From: Liopterus haemorrhoidalis
Taxonomy: Eukaryota > Arthropoda > Insecta > Coleoptera > Dytiscidae
Direction: 5' to 3'
Assembly (NCBI GenBank): GCA_963971575.1
Contig: OZ020618.1
Coordinates: forward strand, 28,386,540 to 28,450,539
Length of the DNA: 64,000 nt
In this document: in pieces, positions 42,170 to 52,223 of the stretch
How positions within the stretch are numbered: the stretch's first letter is position 1
Layout of the letters: every line of letters begins with the position of its first letter
Notes under the pieces: model-generated
Seen by the model: only the letters and a program-made list of their open reading frames with translations
Database searches by the model: none
Told to the model about the DNA's origin: nothing
Made by a program: the position numbers and the translations under genes

Positions 42170-42483
42170 CAGCGTTTCCCAACCTGTGGTACGCGAGTTG
42201 CTGGTTGGTGGGTGTACACGAAAAATAATCAATAATGGCGGAAATAAAAAATTAAAAAAAAAAAATTAAATTTGACACTTCAGAACAGCTTGATAACGAT
42301 CTTTAATGTTAATGATAAAATTGAAAGTATGTTTAAGAAATTAGATTTTTTTTAGAAATTAGTAACAGTGTATCGAAAACAATCAACCGGAAATATTCGA
42401 AACTCTACATATTTTTTTGTTTGAAAATAAGGTTAGTCTGTCTCAAGATATACGTGAAAATATAATAGCACATTTAACAGGAT
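42170..42483 (+). pseudogene. hAT left end with transposase fragment
   Basis: CAGCGTTTCCCAACCTGTGG at 42170 is a hAT-type left end. At about 42391-42480 the plus strand reads EIFETLHIFLFENKVSLSQD, then IRENIIAHLTGL, matching the F..L..F..EN...L..D+...I..HL..L segment of ZBED5-like hAT transposases. The joined pieces mean the N-terminal and catalytic parts are deleted. The frame is then interrupted by the TA-MITE at 42486. Confidence 0.55.
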
Positions 42484-42485
42484 TA

Positions 42486-42782
42486 CCGTATTTTTCGGAC
42501 CATAAAGCTGCATTCAGAGCTCAGTAAATCAACACGTTGTACGCTATGGATAATTTTTAAACGAGGTCATTTGGTATGATCGGACATGCTCGTGCTTTGT
42601 CGTTGCTATACTACTGTTGAGCGATATAGTACGAGCTTGTCCGATCATACCAATTGCACTCGTTTAAAAACTATCCATAACGCACAGGGTGTTAATTTAC
42701 TGAGCTCTGAATGCAGCTTAAGACGCACTTTTTTATGTAGGAAAATCGACTTAAAATTGGTGTGCGTCTTATGGTCCGAAGG
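42486..42782. mobile_element. TA-MITE with CGGACCATAAGACGCAC ends (about 81 bp) plus nested insertion
   Basis: The left end CCGTATTTTTCGGACCATAA and right end TTATGGTCCGAAGG are inverted, and TA flanks both sides (42484-42485, 42783-42784). Without the nested Harbinger MITE the element is about 81 bp and reads GGACCATAAGACGCAC at one end and GTGCGTCTTATGGTCC at the other. TA duplication places it in the Tc1/mariner/pogo group. Confidence 0.75.
42506..42718. mobile_element. PIF/Harbinger-type MITE, near-perfect foldback
   Basis: Ends AGCTGCATTCAGAGCTC and GAGCTCTGAATGCAGCT are exact inverted copies, with TAA on both sides (42503-42505, 42719-42721). Almost the whole 213 bp folds back on itself (GTATGATCGGACAWGCTCGT and inverse). 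Removing it restores the outer element's ACCATAAGACGCAC. Confidence 0.9.
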
Positions 42783-42889
42783 TAGTGACGAGGTGCATTA
42801 ATTCAGAGCATATAAAACAGAATCCCCCCCGGAGATTTTAAAAGAAACGAATACAGAATTAGCTGTTATTCCTAGAGGCCTTACTTAAA

Positions 42890-43245
42890 TTATAACCCTT
42901 GTGATTTGTCGATTAATAAATTATGTTAAAATTTTATGCGGGAAGAATAAAAAAAACAAATGGATGACAAAGCCAAATCACGATGTTACAACAACAGGAC
43001 GTATGAAACGGCCGACATTTTCAAAAGTATGTGCAATATACCTGGGCAAAAAATCGTGGGAAGCTGTAAAAGAAGAGACGAATATGAAGCCTTTTAAGAA
43101 ATGCGGTATAAGTAACGAATTGGATGATACCAAAAATGGCTTAGGTTTTGAAGAGACTTATAACAATAGTTCAGACGAAAATAATATGAACAGTGACATT
43201 AACAAGACGAGTGATATTATAGAGAGAGAGAGAGAGAGAAGATAA
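42890..43245 (+). pseudogene. pogo/Tigger-like transposase C-terminal fragment
   Basis: The plus frame (42901-43245) contains WEAVKEETNMKPFKKCGISN followed by ELDDTKN, matching the W..V..E.I.KSFKKCGISNALDGTED tail of pogo/Tigger/JRK-like DDE transposases. An acidic, Asn-rich end with NNSSDEN and NSDINK follows, running into an AG microsatellite (43221-43240) read as ERERER. The catalytic core is absent. The element with TA duplication just upstream may belong to the same group. Confidence 0.65.
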
Positions 43246-43317
43246 ACATAATGTTGCTGGTACAAGTTATCGTAATAAATAAAAATTAAGAATTTGTGAA
43301 TAGTTTTTTATATAATA

Positions 43318-44890
43318 CTAGCAGTGTACCCGCTGCTTCGCTACCGAAATAAAGTAGTCGTAGCCCGCTTAGATCTGGCCCATTTCGAAATCGGTTCAAG
43401 ACTGGTTGCTACGAATCGTTTTATATTCAAATATATTTATTTGTTTTAATCTACAATTGTATTAATATGTGCTTCTTATACAAATAATTTAAGTACGAAT
43501 TTCTTTGTAAACATTGGTAGTACAGACATTTAATATCAACACGTATAAGTATCCCGATGTGCTAACCTAGGAAAATGCCCATGTGAGAATCATTGCCAAA
43601 GGCAGCGCCAGTCACGTAAAGCATTTTATGTTGCACCTTACGAAATTATTTATTATAATTTTTATGATATTTATTATAATTACTTCGTGATTATTCCTGA
43701 TTTATAAACCGTACCTATATAGATCAGAGCACTTTTTTTCGTTAGTAAATATTCTTGCCACCGAAGTAAGTTTTCTTCGTATTGCTTTAGGGGGTTACAA
43801 TAATGTTCAATAGCGAATTTAACGTTACAATTGTCGTCTAAAATGAAAATACAGAAAATTGTGATATATGTCCTCGGGAACATTTTTGTTGCAATATTAA
43901 ACCCAAAATTCGTTAATATAGGTATATTTTGAATATGTGTATCTTTTATAGTTTAAATATTTCTTAATTGATCGGAAACCTGGTGTCTTACCGCGATGAT
44001 ATATAGCTTAAAATCTTTCCAGACAAATTTGGAATACGCTGTTGCAAATAGCACTAAAATCGGTTTATCCGTTTTTGAGTTTTAATACATATACCGATTT
44101 TAAACAGACGCCTATGTGCCAAAAAGAAATGAAACAGGTCACTTGAAGGGTTTTATGAATATCCTTGAATCTAGATTTGCCTTGTATGGGTTGATCAGAG
44201 CAAAATGCTGAACCTCGTTATTGTACATGTGTATGGGTAATCTTTGTAACCAAAAACCAAGTCGATATCTCATTATAGGTCTGAGATATTGAGGAATCCG
44301 TGAAAGAAACATTTCACCACATTAGGGGTCGAATTTAAAAAAAATCTTTCTTAATAGGTGCTCACATCATGGAAGGAACATTCCTTCCTCCACGAATTTC
44401 ATGTTTCTATGTCCAGGGGGCGTTCTATTGAATAAAAAATACCAATTTACCCTTTTAGGCGTGAAAATTTAAAAGAAAACTGTCAAAAAGTTTCTAAGAT
44501 TTTAAAAAGACATCTATATGCCAAAACACAATGTTATAACTCAACATACATAGGAAATACGAAGGGTTCTATAATTCACTCCGAATACATAATAAATTTA
44601 TCCCTTTAAGGGTTGATTAGAACAAAATCCTGAATTTAGTTCTTAACATTTGTATGTGTAACCTTTGTAAGCAAAAACTAAGTCAATATCTCATTGGGCC
44701 TAAGAGATATTGAGGAATCCCTGAAATCACTTAACAGCCCCTTAGGGGTCGTATTTCGAAAATTCTCTTCTTAGTGATCGCTTACGACATGGAGGAAATA
44801 TACTTCTCGAATTTCATGTTTCTAGGTCTAGTGATTTGGGCTGAACGTTGATGAGTCAGTCAGGTCATGTATTTATATACATATATAAGA
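43318..44890 (-). mobile_element. Non-autonomous Helitron-like element with internal duplication
   Basis: On the minus strand the 3' end reads GCGAAGCAGCGGGTACACTG then CTAG, followed by T, the usual Helitron CTRR terminus with a GC hairpin nearby. The 5' end is TCTTATATATGTATATAAAT, then ACATGACCTGACTGACTCAT, a start I associate with insect Helitrons. Inside, a module of about 370-400 bp is present twice (about 44100-44460 and 44505-44860). Shared phrases are GATATTGAGGAATCC, AGGGGTCG, TTCTTA and GAATTTCATGTTTCTA. No Rep/helicase coding is present. Confidence 0.65.
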
Positions 44891-45408
44891 AAATTTTATA
44901 AATGATATACCTATATACAGAAGAAGATTAAACAGAAAAGATTTGTTTATTTATTTATTTATATTATTGATATTGTAACAACTTCTGTTATACACATGTT
45001 TAATGTTAAGTCAATATTAAGAGATATTTCAAGTTTATAAGTAGCGCTTCTTCTGTCCCCCTAAATATTCAGAAGCTACACTAAACAGAAAATAATCGTT
45101 CTTCAATCAAAGTCTTTATAAATTATCTTTATAAATTGTTGATGTAAAGTAAATAATAAGCGAGATATTTCCAGTATTTTAGTTTTAGCACCTCCCCCAT
45201 CTCCCTTCCCCTGCTTCTTAACCAATTGAAAAATTTATAGGATAACATGTATTTGTATTTTAAACAGCTTTTCTCATGTGCGTTTTTGCTGTTAAGTCAA
45301 AAGTAAATGAGATATTTCAAAAGTTTAGTTTTAGGTTGTTCCTTCGTAACTCCCGTAAATCAATCCAATAAAATAAAAATCATTAAAAAAAAATATTTGT
45401 TTTCTTAT
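44891..45408. repeat. Degenerate triplicated repeat
   Basis: The phrase GTTAAGTCAA.A..AAGAGATATTTCAA, then GTTTTAGT and a C-rich CTCCC stretch occurs three times (about 44990, 45140, 45290), and a fourth trace (CTGTTAAGTCTACG) follows the MITE at 45965. It is a decayed module similar in layout to the Helitron-like element next door. Confidence 0.45.
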
Positions 45409-45410
45409 TA

Positions 45411-45949
45411 CAGTGAAACCTCTATCTATCGTTCCTCGAATAATAATTTTCCCGTATACCTATATCGTTATTTCTTGCGGTTCCGAATTAATTTCATACA
45501 AAACACGCAAAAATAGATCGCATCGATCATTTCTCTCTGTATCATTTTACCGCATTTATCGTTTAAATTACGCAGCAAATTTCGTGTTTTTTCAAATTGA
45601 AAACTTTTTTTATGCGCATTCGATAACTGATGCCGAAAAAAATTTAATTTGTAACACCGAAAGAATATTGATTTCTTACGGCAATATAAAAAGCCAAAAA
45701 GCAAATGACGATGAAAGATTATATACAATACAAAGTATAATTTTTTTTTGTCGGCATGCAGCTTCCTTTTTTATTTTGTTACGATATTTTTTATTTAAAA
45801 TTTTATTTAGAATATATATGTACGTACATATTAAACATTTAAATATGTATTAATGTGTTTTTTTCCTATATTCCCGCATTCATTGTTTTCCCGCATCCAT
45901 AGTTTATTTCAATAGGTCCCTTCAAAAACGATAGATAGAGGTTTCACTG
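45411..45949. mobile_element. pogo-like MITE, 539 bp
   Basis: Ends CAGTGAAACCTCTATCTATC and GATAGATAGAGGTTTCACTG are exact inverses, with TA on both sides (45409-45410, 45950-45951). CAGT starts and TA targets are typical of pogo/Tigger elements. Long frames on both strands inside (146 and 86 codons) have no domain I recognise and lie wholly in the element. Confidence 0.8.
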
Positions 45950-45951
45950 TA

Positions 45952-46635
45952 TAAGCAATTTTTCTGTTAAGTCTACGTCTTAAGTGATACCATTTTTTTT
46001 CTTCTGATTTTCGATTTGCCTCCTTATATTGACTGCATTTCCTACCTATATACCAAATTCCAACTCGGTACACACAGATTTTCTGTTTTATATATATATA
46101 AAAGATTTAAATAAAAGAATAGAAAAAAAAAATAAATAAAAATAACAAAGTTCATAAAAATGCCCTAAAATAAAAAACCAGAAAACAGGTGCTCCACTTT
46201 AGTCTCGCTCTGCATACACTAATCAAAAATTTTACTAAATAACAATACATAAATCTTATCAGCTAGAGCAGAGTAATGATGAATCGCGCCGAAGGACATT
46301 GAACGATGTTTCACGAACTTACTATAGTTGTCCAAACAACCATTGAAACGAAGTTCCCGCGATCTCGCTGAGCGCATCATACATACTTCGATGGTCCAAT
46401 ATAATTAAAAACAAAATTATTAATTTCTCGTTTCTGATGGGACTTTTTTGAAATTTTCGATTTTTCTAGTTATGATGAAAGCATTCCCTACCTGTATGCA
46501 AAATTTCAACTCGGTAGCATATCTGGAAGTGGGTTAGAATTTCCGGACATAGCCACAAATATTGTCTTTTATATATAAAGATATTTCTACCTACGTTCTA
46601 AAATATAGTAAAGAAAGATGTAAAAAAGACACCTT
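45952..46635. other. Repeat-like ends, otherwise unassigned
   Basis: Two related blocks occur: 46000-46095 and 46425-46590. Each has TTTTCGATTT, then CCTACCTRTATRCMAAATT, CAACTCGGTA, and ends in TTTTATATATA. This looks like two 3' ends of one retroposon or Helitron family. Confidence 0.45.
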
Positions 46636-46639
46636 GAAT

Positions 46640-47233
46640 ATTGAAATTAAAAATTATTTATTAAAATCATATTCTCATCTAATGAGAAGGATGAACCTAG
46701 TGCGTTGCTTATCAGTGTATCAATCCTCGGCTCTATTTTTGTCAGCATTATTCTTAAATCACCGCGATTAGCTATTTGCAGTCGGTTTCTTTTTTTTTGT
46801 GTTAATAGGTTTGTGACCGCACTGAACCCACGTTCCACTAAATATGACGAAGAAAATGCAATTAACAACTTTTGTATTATAGCCCATAACCCAGGATAAG
46901 CTGTAGGAATCTGCTTTTGCAGCCAAAACTATTGGTAGCCGTCTTTGAATTTAAATTTTAATTCGTAATTTGTCTCACTTCCATCAGTTGTTCTTGTAAT
47001 TTTGGAGTGTTTGCACTTGAAAAAGGATCCAAAACCCAATCGGGTATGTTCATTTTAAAAATATCTTCAAATCGTTGGTTGAAGTCAGAATGGTGCGCAT
47101 CCAAGTGCTGAAAATAGGTAAGCAAGTCTTCATCATTTTCAATGCCCTCCAAATGCACCCGAGGCTACTATCGCCCCCCTGGATCGTTCCAGCGCCCCCC
47201 AAGGGGCGGTATCACCCACTTTGAGAACCACTG
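46640..47233 (-). pseudogene. hAT transposase tail with its terminal inverted repeat
   Basis: On the minus strand the element starts CAGTGGTTCTCAAAGTGGGT (47233 inward), with about 70 bp of 5' terminal DNA. It then jumps to the transposase C-terminus. Motifs: DEDLLTYFQHLDAHHSDFNQ, then PDWVLDPF, after a stop AYPGLWAIIQK, and SSYLVERGFSAVTNLLT, RNRLQIANRGDLRIMLT. These are the ZBED5-like hAT dimerisation region. The N-terminal and catalytic parts are gone, so it is an internal deletion product. The 3' end was not identified. Confidence 0.8.
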
Positions 47234-47261
47234 CACTATACCAATTATATTGTCTTGTTTT

Positions 47262-47434
47262 TCCCGTGTAAAACCAATTGTTGCAGATTTCTTTTATGAT
47301 GTTCGGCATTGACACAACCATTCTTCTGAAATTTTCTAACAGTCCTCAACATTGTAGAACTACTTGGTGCCGGACGATCAGGAAATGAAATACGAAACAA
47401 ATCTGATATTTGCCTTAAGCTAATATTTTCCCAA
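47262..47434 (-). pseudogene. HTH domain fragment (DUF4817-like), split by mariner
   Basis: The minus strand reads WENISLRQISDLFRISFPDR, then PAPSSSTMLRTVRKFQKNGCV, a helix-turn-helix pattern common in insect transposase-type and DUF4817 proteins. The open frame continues on the far side of mariner copy 2 (49032-48986) as NKKVIQWY. Removing the mariner plus one TA joins the two parts in frame. No upstream or catalytic part is visible, so whether it was a host gene or a transposon is open. Confidence 0.55.
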
Positions 47435-47552
47435 TACGAGGACTACCTTTTAAGTTTTTACAAAAACTAAGGATTTTTTTTTTGAACAAACTGTTTTATT
47501 GCTTTCAAAATATTCGCCTTTAATATTTATACATTTTTGCATGCGTTCAAAC

Positions 47553-47814
47553 CAAACGCGCACACAGAAAAATTGTTTGGAGGGGAGGGTCAACTTTGAA
47601 AAAATATCTGTAAAATAATACAAATTTATTATTGTTTTTTTACGGAGAAGAATGGGCTTATATATTAATTTAATTTTGATTATAATTTATTTTTATTAAT
47701 AAAAAAGGTGATTTTTATTTTCAATTGCTTAGTTTTTATTAACTAAGTATATGATTTTTTCATTCATGGGGGGGGGGTCCGGACCCGAGAACCACCCCCT
47801 TGTGTGCGCGCCTG
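47553..47814. mobile_element. hAT MITE inside the mariner transposase tail
   Basis: Ends CAAACGCGCACACA and TGTGCGCGCCTG are inverted copies of the CAGGCGCGCAC family (compare 38639-39016). The duplicated flanks GTTCAAAC are identical (47545-47552, 47815-47822). It splits the codons for WFE|RMQKC in the transposase tail. Confidence 0.9.
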
Positions 47815-47816
47815 GT

Positions 47817-48814
47817 TCAAACCAATTCAACATTTTTTCCACTCTGAAGTTGGTATCTCAAAAACATGGTTTTCGAAGGGTTCAAGAGTTCTTGAGGTGA
47901 TGAAAATCGCTGTCCACGCATTTTTTGTATGACATGGGGGAACAAAAAAAATTCGTTAGGGGATAAATCGGATGAATACGGGTAATGATACATTAATTCG
48001 ATGTTTTTCTCCTTCAAATAATAAATTGTTTGACTTGCTGTGTGGGAGTTTGCATTGTCATGATGAAGAAGGATGCGACGTTTTTGGTTGTTTTTCCTGA
48101 TATTGTCGATGACTTATGACTTCTGACAAACAAATTGTTGTATACCATTCAACATTAACTGTTTACCGATCCTCGAAAGGAATGGTTGCGACATGTCCAG
48201 AGCAACCGAAGAAACAAGCGATCATTTTCTTGAAAGTGCTTCGTGAACGAACAACTTTTGTGGGTTTCGGTTCATCTTGGAAGACTCAAACAGTGGATTG
48301 TTGCTTAGTTTCTGGTTCATATGAATAAATCCAAGTTTCGTCACCTGTAACGATGTTTTATACGGATTTTGCAGTGCCTAGGTTGAATATTTTTAGCATC
48401 TTTTTACACCAATAAACACGAGCCTTTTTTTTGAGCCTCGGTCGAATTATGCGGAATCCATCGGGAACAGATCTTTTTCACAACTAAATGTTCATGCGAA
48501 ATCGAATGCATTGCAGTCTGCGATATGCCAAAGGATGCCTCTATCTCACGGTAAGTCAATTGCCGATCTTCTTCATGGCGCACAGCATCGATGTTTTTTT
48601 GAATCATAACCGATTTTGGTCGACCTTTGCTAAATTCATCACTGAAGGACGCACGACCACGACGAAGTTCTGCAAACCAATTGTAAACAGTCTTTTCTGA
48701 TGGTGCTTAATTTCCAAAAGTTGAACGAAGCGAATCTATGCATTGTTGCTGAGTTAGACCTTTACTAAAATCGTAAAAAATCATGCAACGAAAACCTTCA
48801 CGAGTATTAAACAT
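47817..48814 (-). pseudogene. mariner transposase, copy 2, broken
   Basis: The start ATG is at 48814, followed by MFNTREGFRCMIFYDFSKGL and CIDSLRSTFG, the usual mariner N-terminus. VYNWFAELRRGRASF and LTYREIEASFGISQTAMH mark the DNA-binding region. The block with the first Asp is out of frame; HYPYSSDLSPNEFFLFP near 47970 holds the third. A stop after STFGN and several frame changes make it dead. The real C-terminus, WFERMQKCINIKGEYF (47552-47500), lies beyond the MITE. With it the protein would be near the normal mariner size of about 345 residues. Confidence 0.9.
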
Positions 48815-49175
48815 TTTTTAACAAACTTGTTTTTTAACCCTCACTGTCAACAAACTACTCAGTCAATTTATAAGCTGCCACTGATTTCACAATAACAAAT
48901 ATCAAATTTTACGAATATAGTAATGACACATTTCAATATTGCCATCTAGTTGTCGTTCGTAAAAACATAAAAGGCAATCCTCGTACCACTGAATTACTTT
49001 CTTATTTTCATAGGTATTATAATTTTTTACAAACTATGTACCACCTTTTTTCTAAAATTTATTATTTGGCCTAATGTGCCACTTTAAAATAATCACTCTA
49101 ATACATTGCTGTCAATCATAACGTAACCATTGATATAAATACGCTATGGTTCACATTAAAATAAATTCACGTATA

Positions 49176-49333
49176 CAGATCAATTCTGTAAAAACTTACT
49201 GTGTAGTAACGTTACTACAAGATAAAATATTATAAAAAGTATTATGATTTCCATTCATGATAGTAACTGACCTTGCTCATAGAGACAGATTTAGTTACTA
49301 TTATCATAGTAACTGAGTTATAGAATTGGTCTG
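49176..49333. mobile_element. TIR element, CAGATCAATTCTGTAA family, short copy
   Basis: Ends CAGATCAATTCTGTAAAA and GAGTTATAGAATTGGTCTG. This 158-bp form is the minimal unit of the family, and the next MITE starts 3 bp later. Confidence 0.75.
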
Positions 49334-49335
49334 AT

Positions 49336-49660
49336 TGTCCCTTCAAACGTTAGAATTCAGTATTGCTCTTATGGGAAATGGAATTGGTGTTGCCAAATGT
49401 TGATAAGTGTCAAATATGCCAATGAACCCAAAATACTACCGTAATTTTATATTCTTTTGTTGATAGTTCATTGAAAGTAAATGGAAAAAGTATCAGGGCA
49501 AAATTTGTGGTTGTGTTTGCGTTTTCAACGATCAGCGCGTTTTAAAGCTTGTAACCTCGCCAAAAAAGAAAAGAATAGTATTATTGGGAGGACCCATTAG
49601 AGAGTATGAAAAAGAACTACTCCATCTGCGCCCTACTGCATTGTAACGTTTGAACGGACT
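49336..49660. mobile_element. TIR MITE, GTCCSTTCAAACGTTA family, copy 1
   Basis: Left end GTCCCTTCAAACGTTAGAAT and right end ATTGTAACGTTTGAACGGAC are inverted. Related copies are at 53977-54302 (complete, inverted) and 62648-62945 (right end lost). A conserved block CCATTAGAGAGTATGAAAAA is near one end in all three. Target duplication unclear (ATA-like). Confidence 0.65.
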
Positions 49661-50092
49661 ATAGAATAAAATATTACTTTTATTTCTTCCTCATTAGTTT
49701 TCCCAATTTGCACAAATATTGAGGCTATAAACCTATGGAGTATTGGAAGAGTACATTATTTTCTTATCCTTGATCCAAAATCACAGTAAAAAAAAAGACA
49801 ATAGGAAATTCAATTATTAATTAATAGCTAGCCAGTTTAGTTAAGTTCGTGTTAAGATAAGAAAAAATCAATGTTCACCACTCAAAAGATTGAAGATTTG
49901 GGAAATTACAAGATATTACATGTCATTTCTCAGATAAAAATCTCGAAATGATACAGATATTAAATATATATATATATATAACGTATGATCAGAAAAAAAA
50001 AAAAAAAAACGAGAGAAGCCATAAATTTATAGACGAATGTCTGTGATTGAATTACTAATAGTGTCGTTGCATTATGCCAGATTGAAAGTATA
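49661..50092. other. Unassigned stretch with TA microsatellite
   Basis: A (TA)n tract lies at 49963-49980 followed by an A-run. No gene recognised. Confidence 0.5.
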
Positions 50093-50273
50093 GCCTGTTT
50101 CTTTGGTTTCAGCGGAACTAGATTTTCAATTCTAGTAACTTTTACAGATTAAGTGAGACTTTTGATCATTTTCTTTAGTAAAAGCCTACTTAAAACCCTT
50201 AATATAAAGCTCATGGCAACTTAGAAAAATGAAAATTCCAGTTAGTTCCGCTTAAACGTTTGGAATAGCACAT
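50093..50273. repeat. Palindromic repeat with AAGCGGAACTA ends, copy 2
   Basis: CTTTGGTTTCAGCGGAACTA at the left and TTAGTTCCGCTTAAACGTTT at the right are imperfect inverses. The interior matches 22320-22478. Confidence 0.6.
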
Positions 50274-50555
50274 AAGGTTACTAATAGTTTAATCAAAGAT
50301 ATACGTTCGAAAATTCATGGCTTACCTTGATTACTTTTTTTTTTGTTAATTTCACAGTACATTAAAATAGAAACAGTGCTACAGAACCCCCAAAATTAAA
50401 TGAATTTAAACATTACAAACTTTTATGAATTTTTTCGCTCTCTCTCTCCCTGTACACGTTTCCAGTTAGAAGCTTGCAAAGTGAACGTTTGACTACAGAT
50501 ATTTTTGTATTTTTTATAGTGTTATGTGCATGTAAAAAATAGAGTCATTCAAATA

Positions 50556-50712
50556 CAGCCGATTCCGCTTAATCAGGATGCCGGTTAATCTGGACAGTTG
50601 GCAGCTGCTTATTAGGTACAAATACTAAAGAATGGAAACAAAATTGAGGAAATAACACAAATTTACTTCGTTTTTTCGGGACAATATTCCCTTTAATTGG
50701 GACAGTAATCGT
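50556..50712. mobile_element. pogo-like element fragment, CGATTCCGCTTAATTGGGAC family
   Basis: After TA it begins CAGCCGATTCCGCTTAATCA, related to the end of 61615-62189, and later has TTTAATTGGGACAGT. The right end is missing. Confidence 0.6.
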
Positions 50713-50732
50713 GGCGCCGCGGAAAAATTGTT

Positions 50733-50815
50733 ACTAGACTACAAATCTTCGTAGTCTAGTGGCTCTAGAACGAGAACGCGAAATTCTTAGGTTGACGGGT
50801 TCGATTTCCAGTGAG
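50733..50815 (+). repeat. tRNA-like segment preceded by hairpin
   Basis: ACTAGACTAC and GTAGTCTAGT (50733-50760) form a perfect 10-bp stem. From 50750, CGTAGTCTAGTGGCTCTAG is A-box-like and GACGGGTTCGATTTCC is B-box-like about 50 bp later. It resembles the head of another SINE family. No cloverleaf with paired acceptor could be built. Confidence 0.5.
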
Positions 50816-51261
50816 GCAATATTTTGATATTTAATTTCTACATTACTATTAATATTTTATTTATTGTTTATTATTATTTTTTTATTCCCCAGAGTCGGCG
50901 CGAGGGTTTTGTGTGGCCCTAGGCAACACATAATTCGGCATATAGTTCAATGGAAGTATAAGAAAAATATTAAAATAGAGTTTTTACTTGTTACACATAA
51001 TTAGAGTTGATTCAAATAGAGAAGGATACACGACCGTTACAAAACTGCGTAAACAAGATAACGCCAGTGGAGGAGACAAATAAAATATTTTCAAAACAAA
51101 TGGGACAGTTAAATAATATTTTTTATTGAATTAGTTAAGGAACGATTTAAAAGCTAAGTATATATTAAAATATAAATGAAAAATATAAATAAAATGCTGT
51201 TTAATATAAATATGTTAGTCATAAATGACAGAAGGCAAATTAATTATGAATAAAAAAAATA

Positions 51262-51500
51262 AATATGCCGACCAGACGGGGAAAAAATATATATTGCAGT
51301 AAAATTAATTTTATTATTAAATTTATATGGGTCATATGTACTCTTAGAGATGCCAGTTGCAGCAATCACTCGTTCCCGGAAATTTGTTACAGGAATTTTG
51401 AAGTTTTTCAGATTAACTTCCTCCTTCATGAATTGCATAACATTATTAATAATTTCGCGGCTCTGGCTATGAAGCACTTATGTCGTACTAATTGCTTCTG
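51262..51500 (-). pseudogene. HTH-type transposase N-terminal fragment
   Basis: The minus frame reads SREIINNVMQFMKEEVNLKN, then IPVTNFRERVIAATGISKST. This pattern (S+EII.NV..FM+.E......IP....++R...ATGIS..T) is the DNA-binding start of insect DDE transposases of the Tc1/IS630 type. It breaks off after STYDPY. No catalytic part is present. Confidence 0.5.
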
Positions 51501-52018
51501 CATTTTGTAAAACACTGTTTTTAAAATCAAAACATATATTATTTTCATAACCTCAACTTATCCTACTGTTCTATTACCAAATATGTATTTTTCTATTTAC
51601 GTCGTCTTTCACTAACAAATAATTCGTTTTAAAAAATACGATTTTAGATTATAGATGTATTCTAATAATTTTAGATATTTTATATAAGCTCCGAACTCTT
51701 TAAGACTTTTACGGCTATGAGTAACAATCCGAACACCCCTATTATAAATTAGACCCGTCCAGACGAAAAATGGTTTCTACACACTTTTATTGATATACTC
51801 AACTCTATTTGAAACGACTCTACATAAAAGTAATAATTTCATGGCTTTCCGGCGCCCCTAGACAAGGCATAATTCGGCGCCCTCTATAAAAAATATACGA
51901 GCGGATGTATTAGAAAAATATTAAAATAGAATTTTTACTTGTTACACTTGATAAAAGTCTTAATTTCATGAACTTCCAACTCCCCCATATCGTGGAGTCC
52001 CTAGGCGGTCGCCTAGGC

Positions 52019-52223
52019 CAGGGGTCGGTAGACCGCGGCACGCGAGCCGCATACGGTTCTTTGAGGACATTCGTGTGGCTCTTCAAATTAAGTTGATAAG
52101 GAATAAAATTTAGAAAATATTCAAAATTCATGTTTTAAAACAAAATTATGGCTCTTTATAATGTTTCCAAATGCCGCAAAGGGTGAATTTAGCTCTTTAG
52201 CTTCTAAAGTTTGCCGACCCCTG
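52019..52223. mobile_element. hAT-type MITE, 205 bp
   Basis: Ends CAGGGGTCGGTAGACCG and AGTTTGCCGACCCCTG, with identical flanks GCCTAGGC (52011-52018, 52224-52231). The target is itself palindromic and belongs to the end region of the outer hAT-like element. Confidence 0.9.

Larger units (their letters stand above)
47437..48983 (-). mobile_element. mariner element, copy 2, both ends present
   Basis: Left end CGAGGACTACCTTTTAAG and right end CATAAAAGGCAATCCTCG are inverted copies, with TA on each side (47435-47436, 48984-48985). The element is 1547 bp, of which 262 bp is a hAT MITE. The host frame flanking it joins cleanly when it is removed. Confidence 0.9.

Noticed and set aside
45413..45853. 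146-codon plus-strand open frame
   Set aside because: It starts inside the inverted end of a pogo-like MITE, has strong AT bias with Ile/Phe/Tyr excess and no recognisable domain; another frame is open on the opposite strand.
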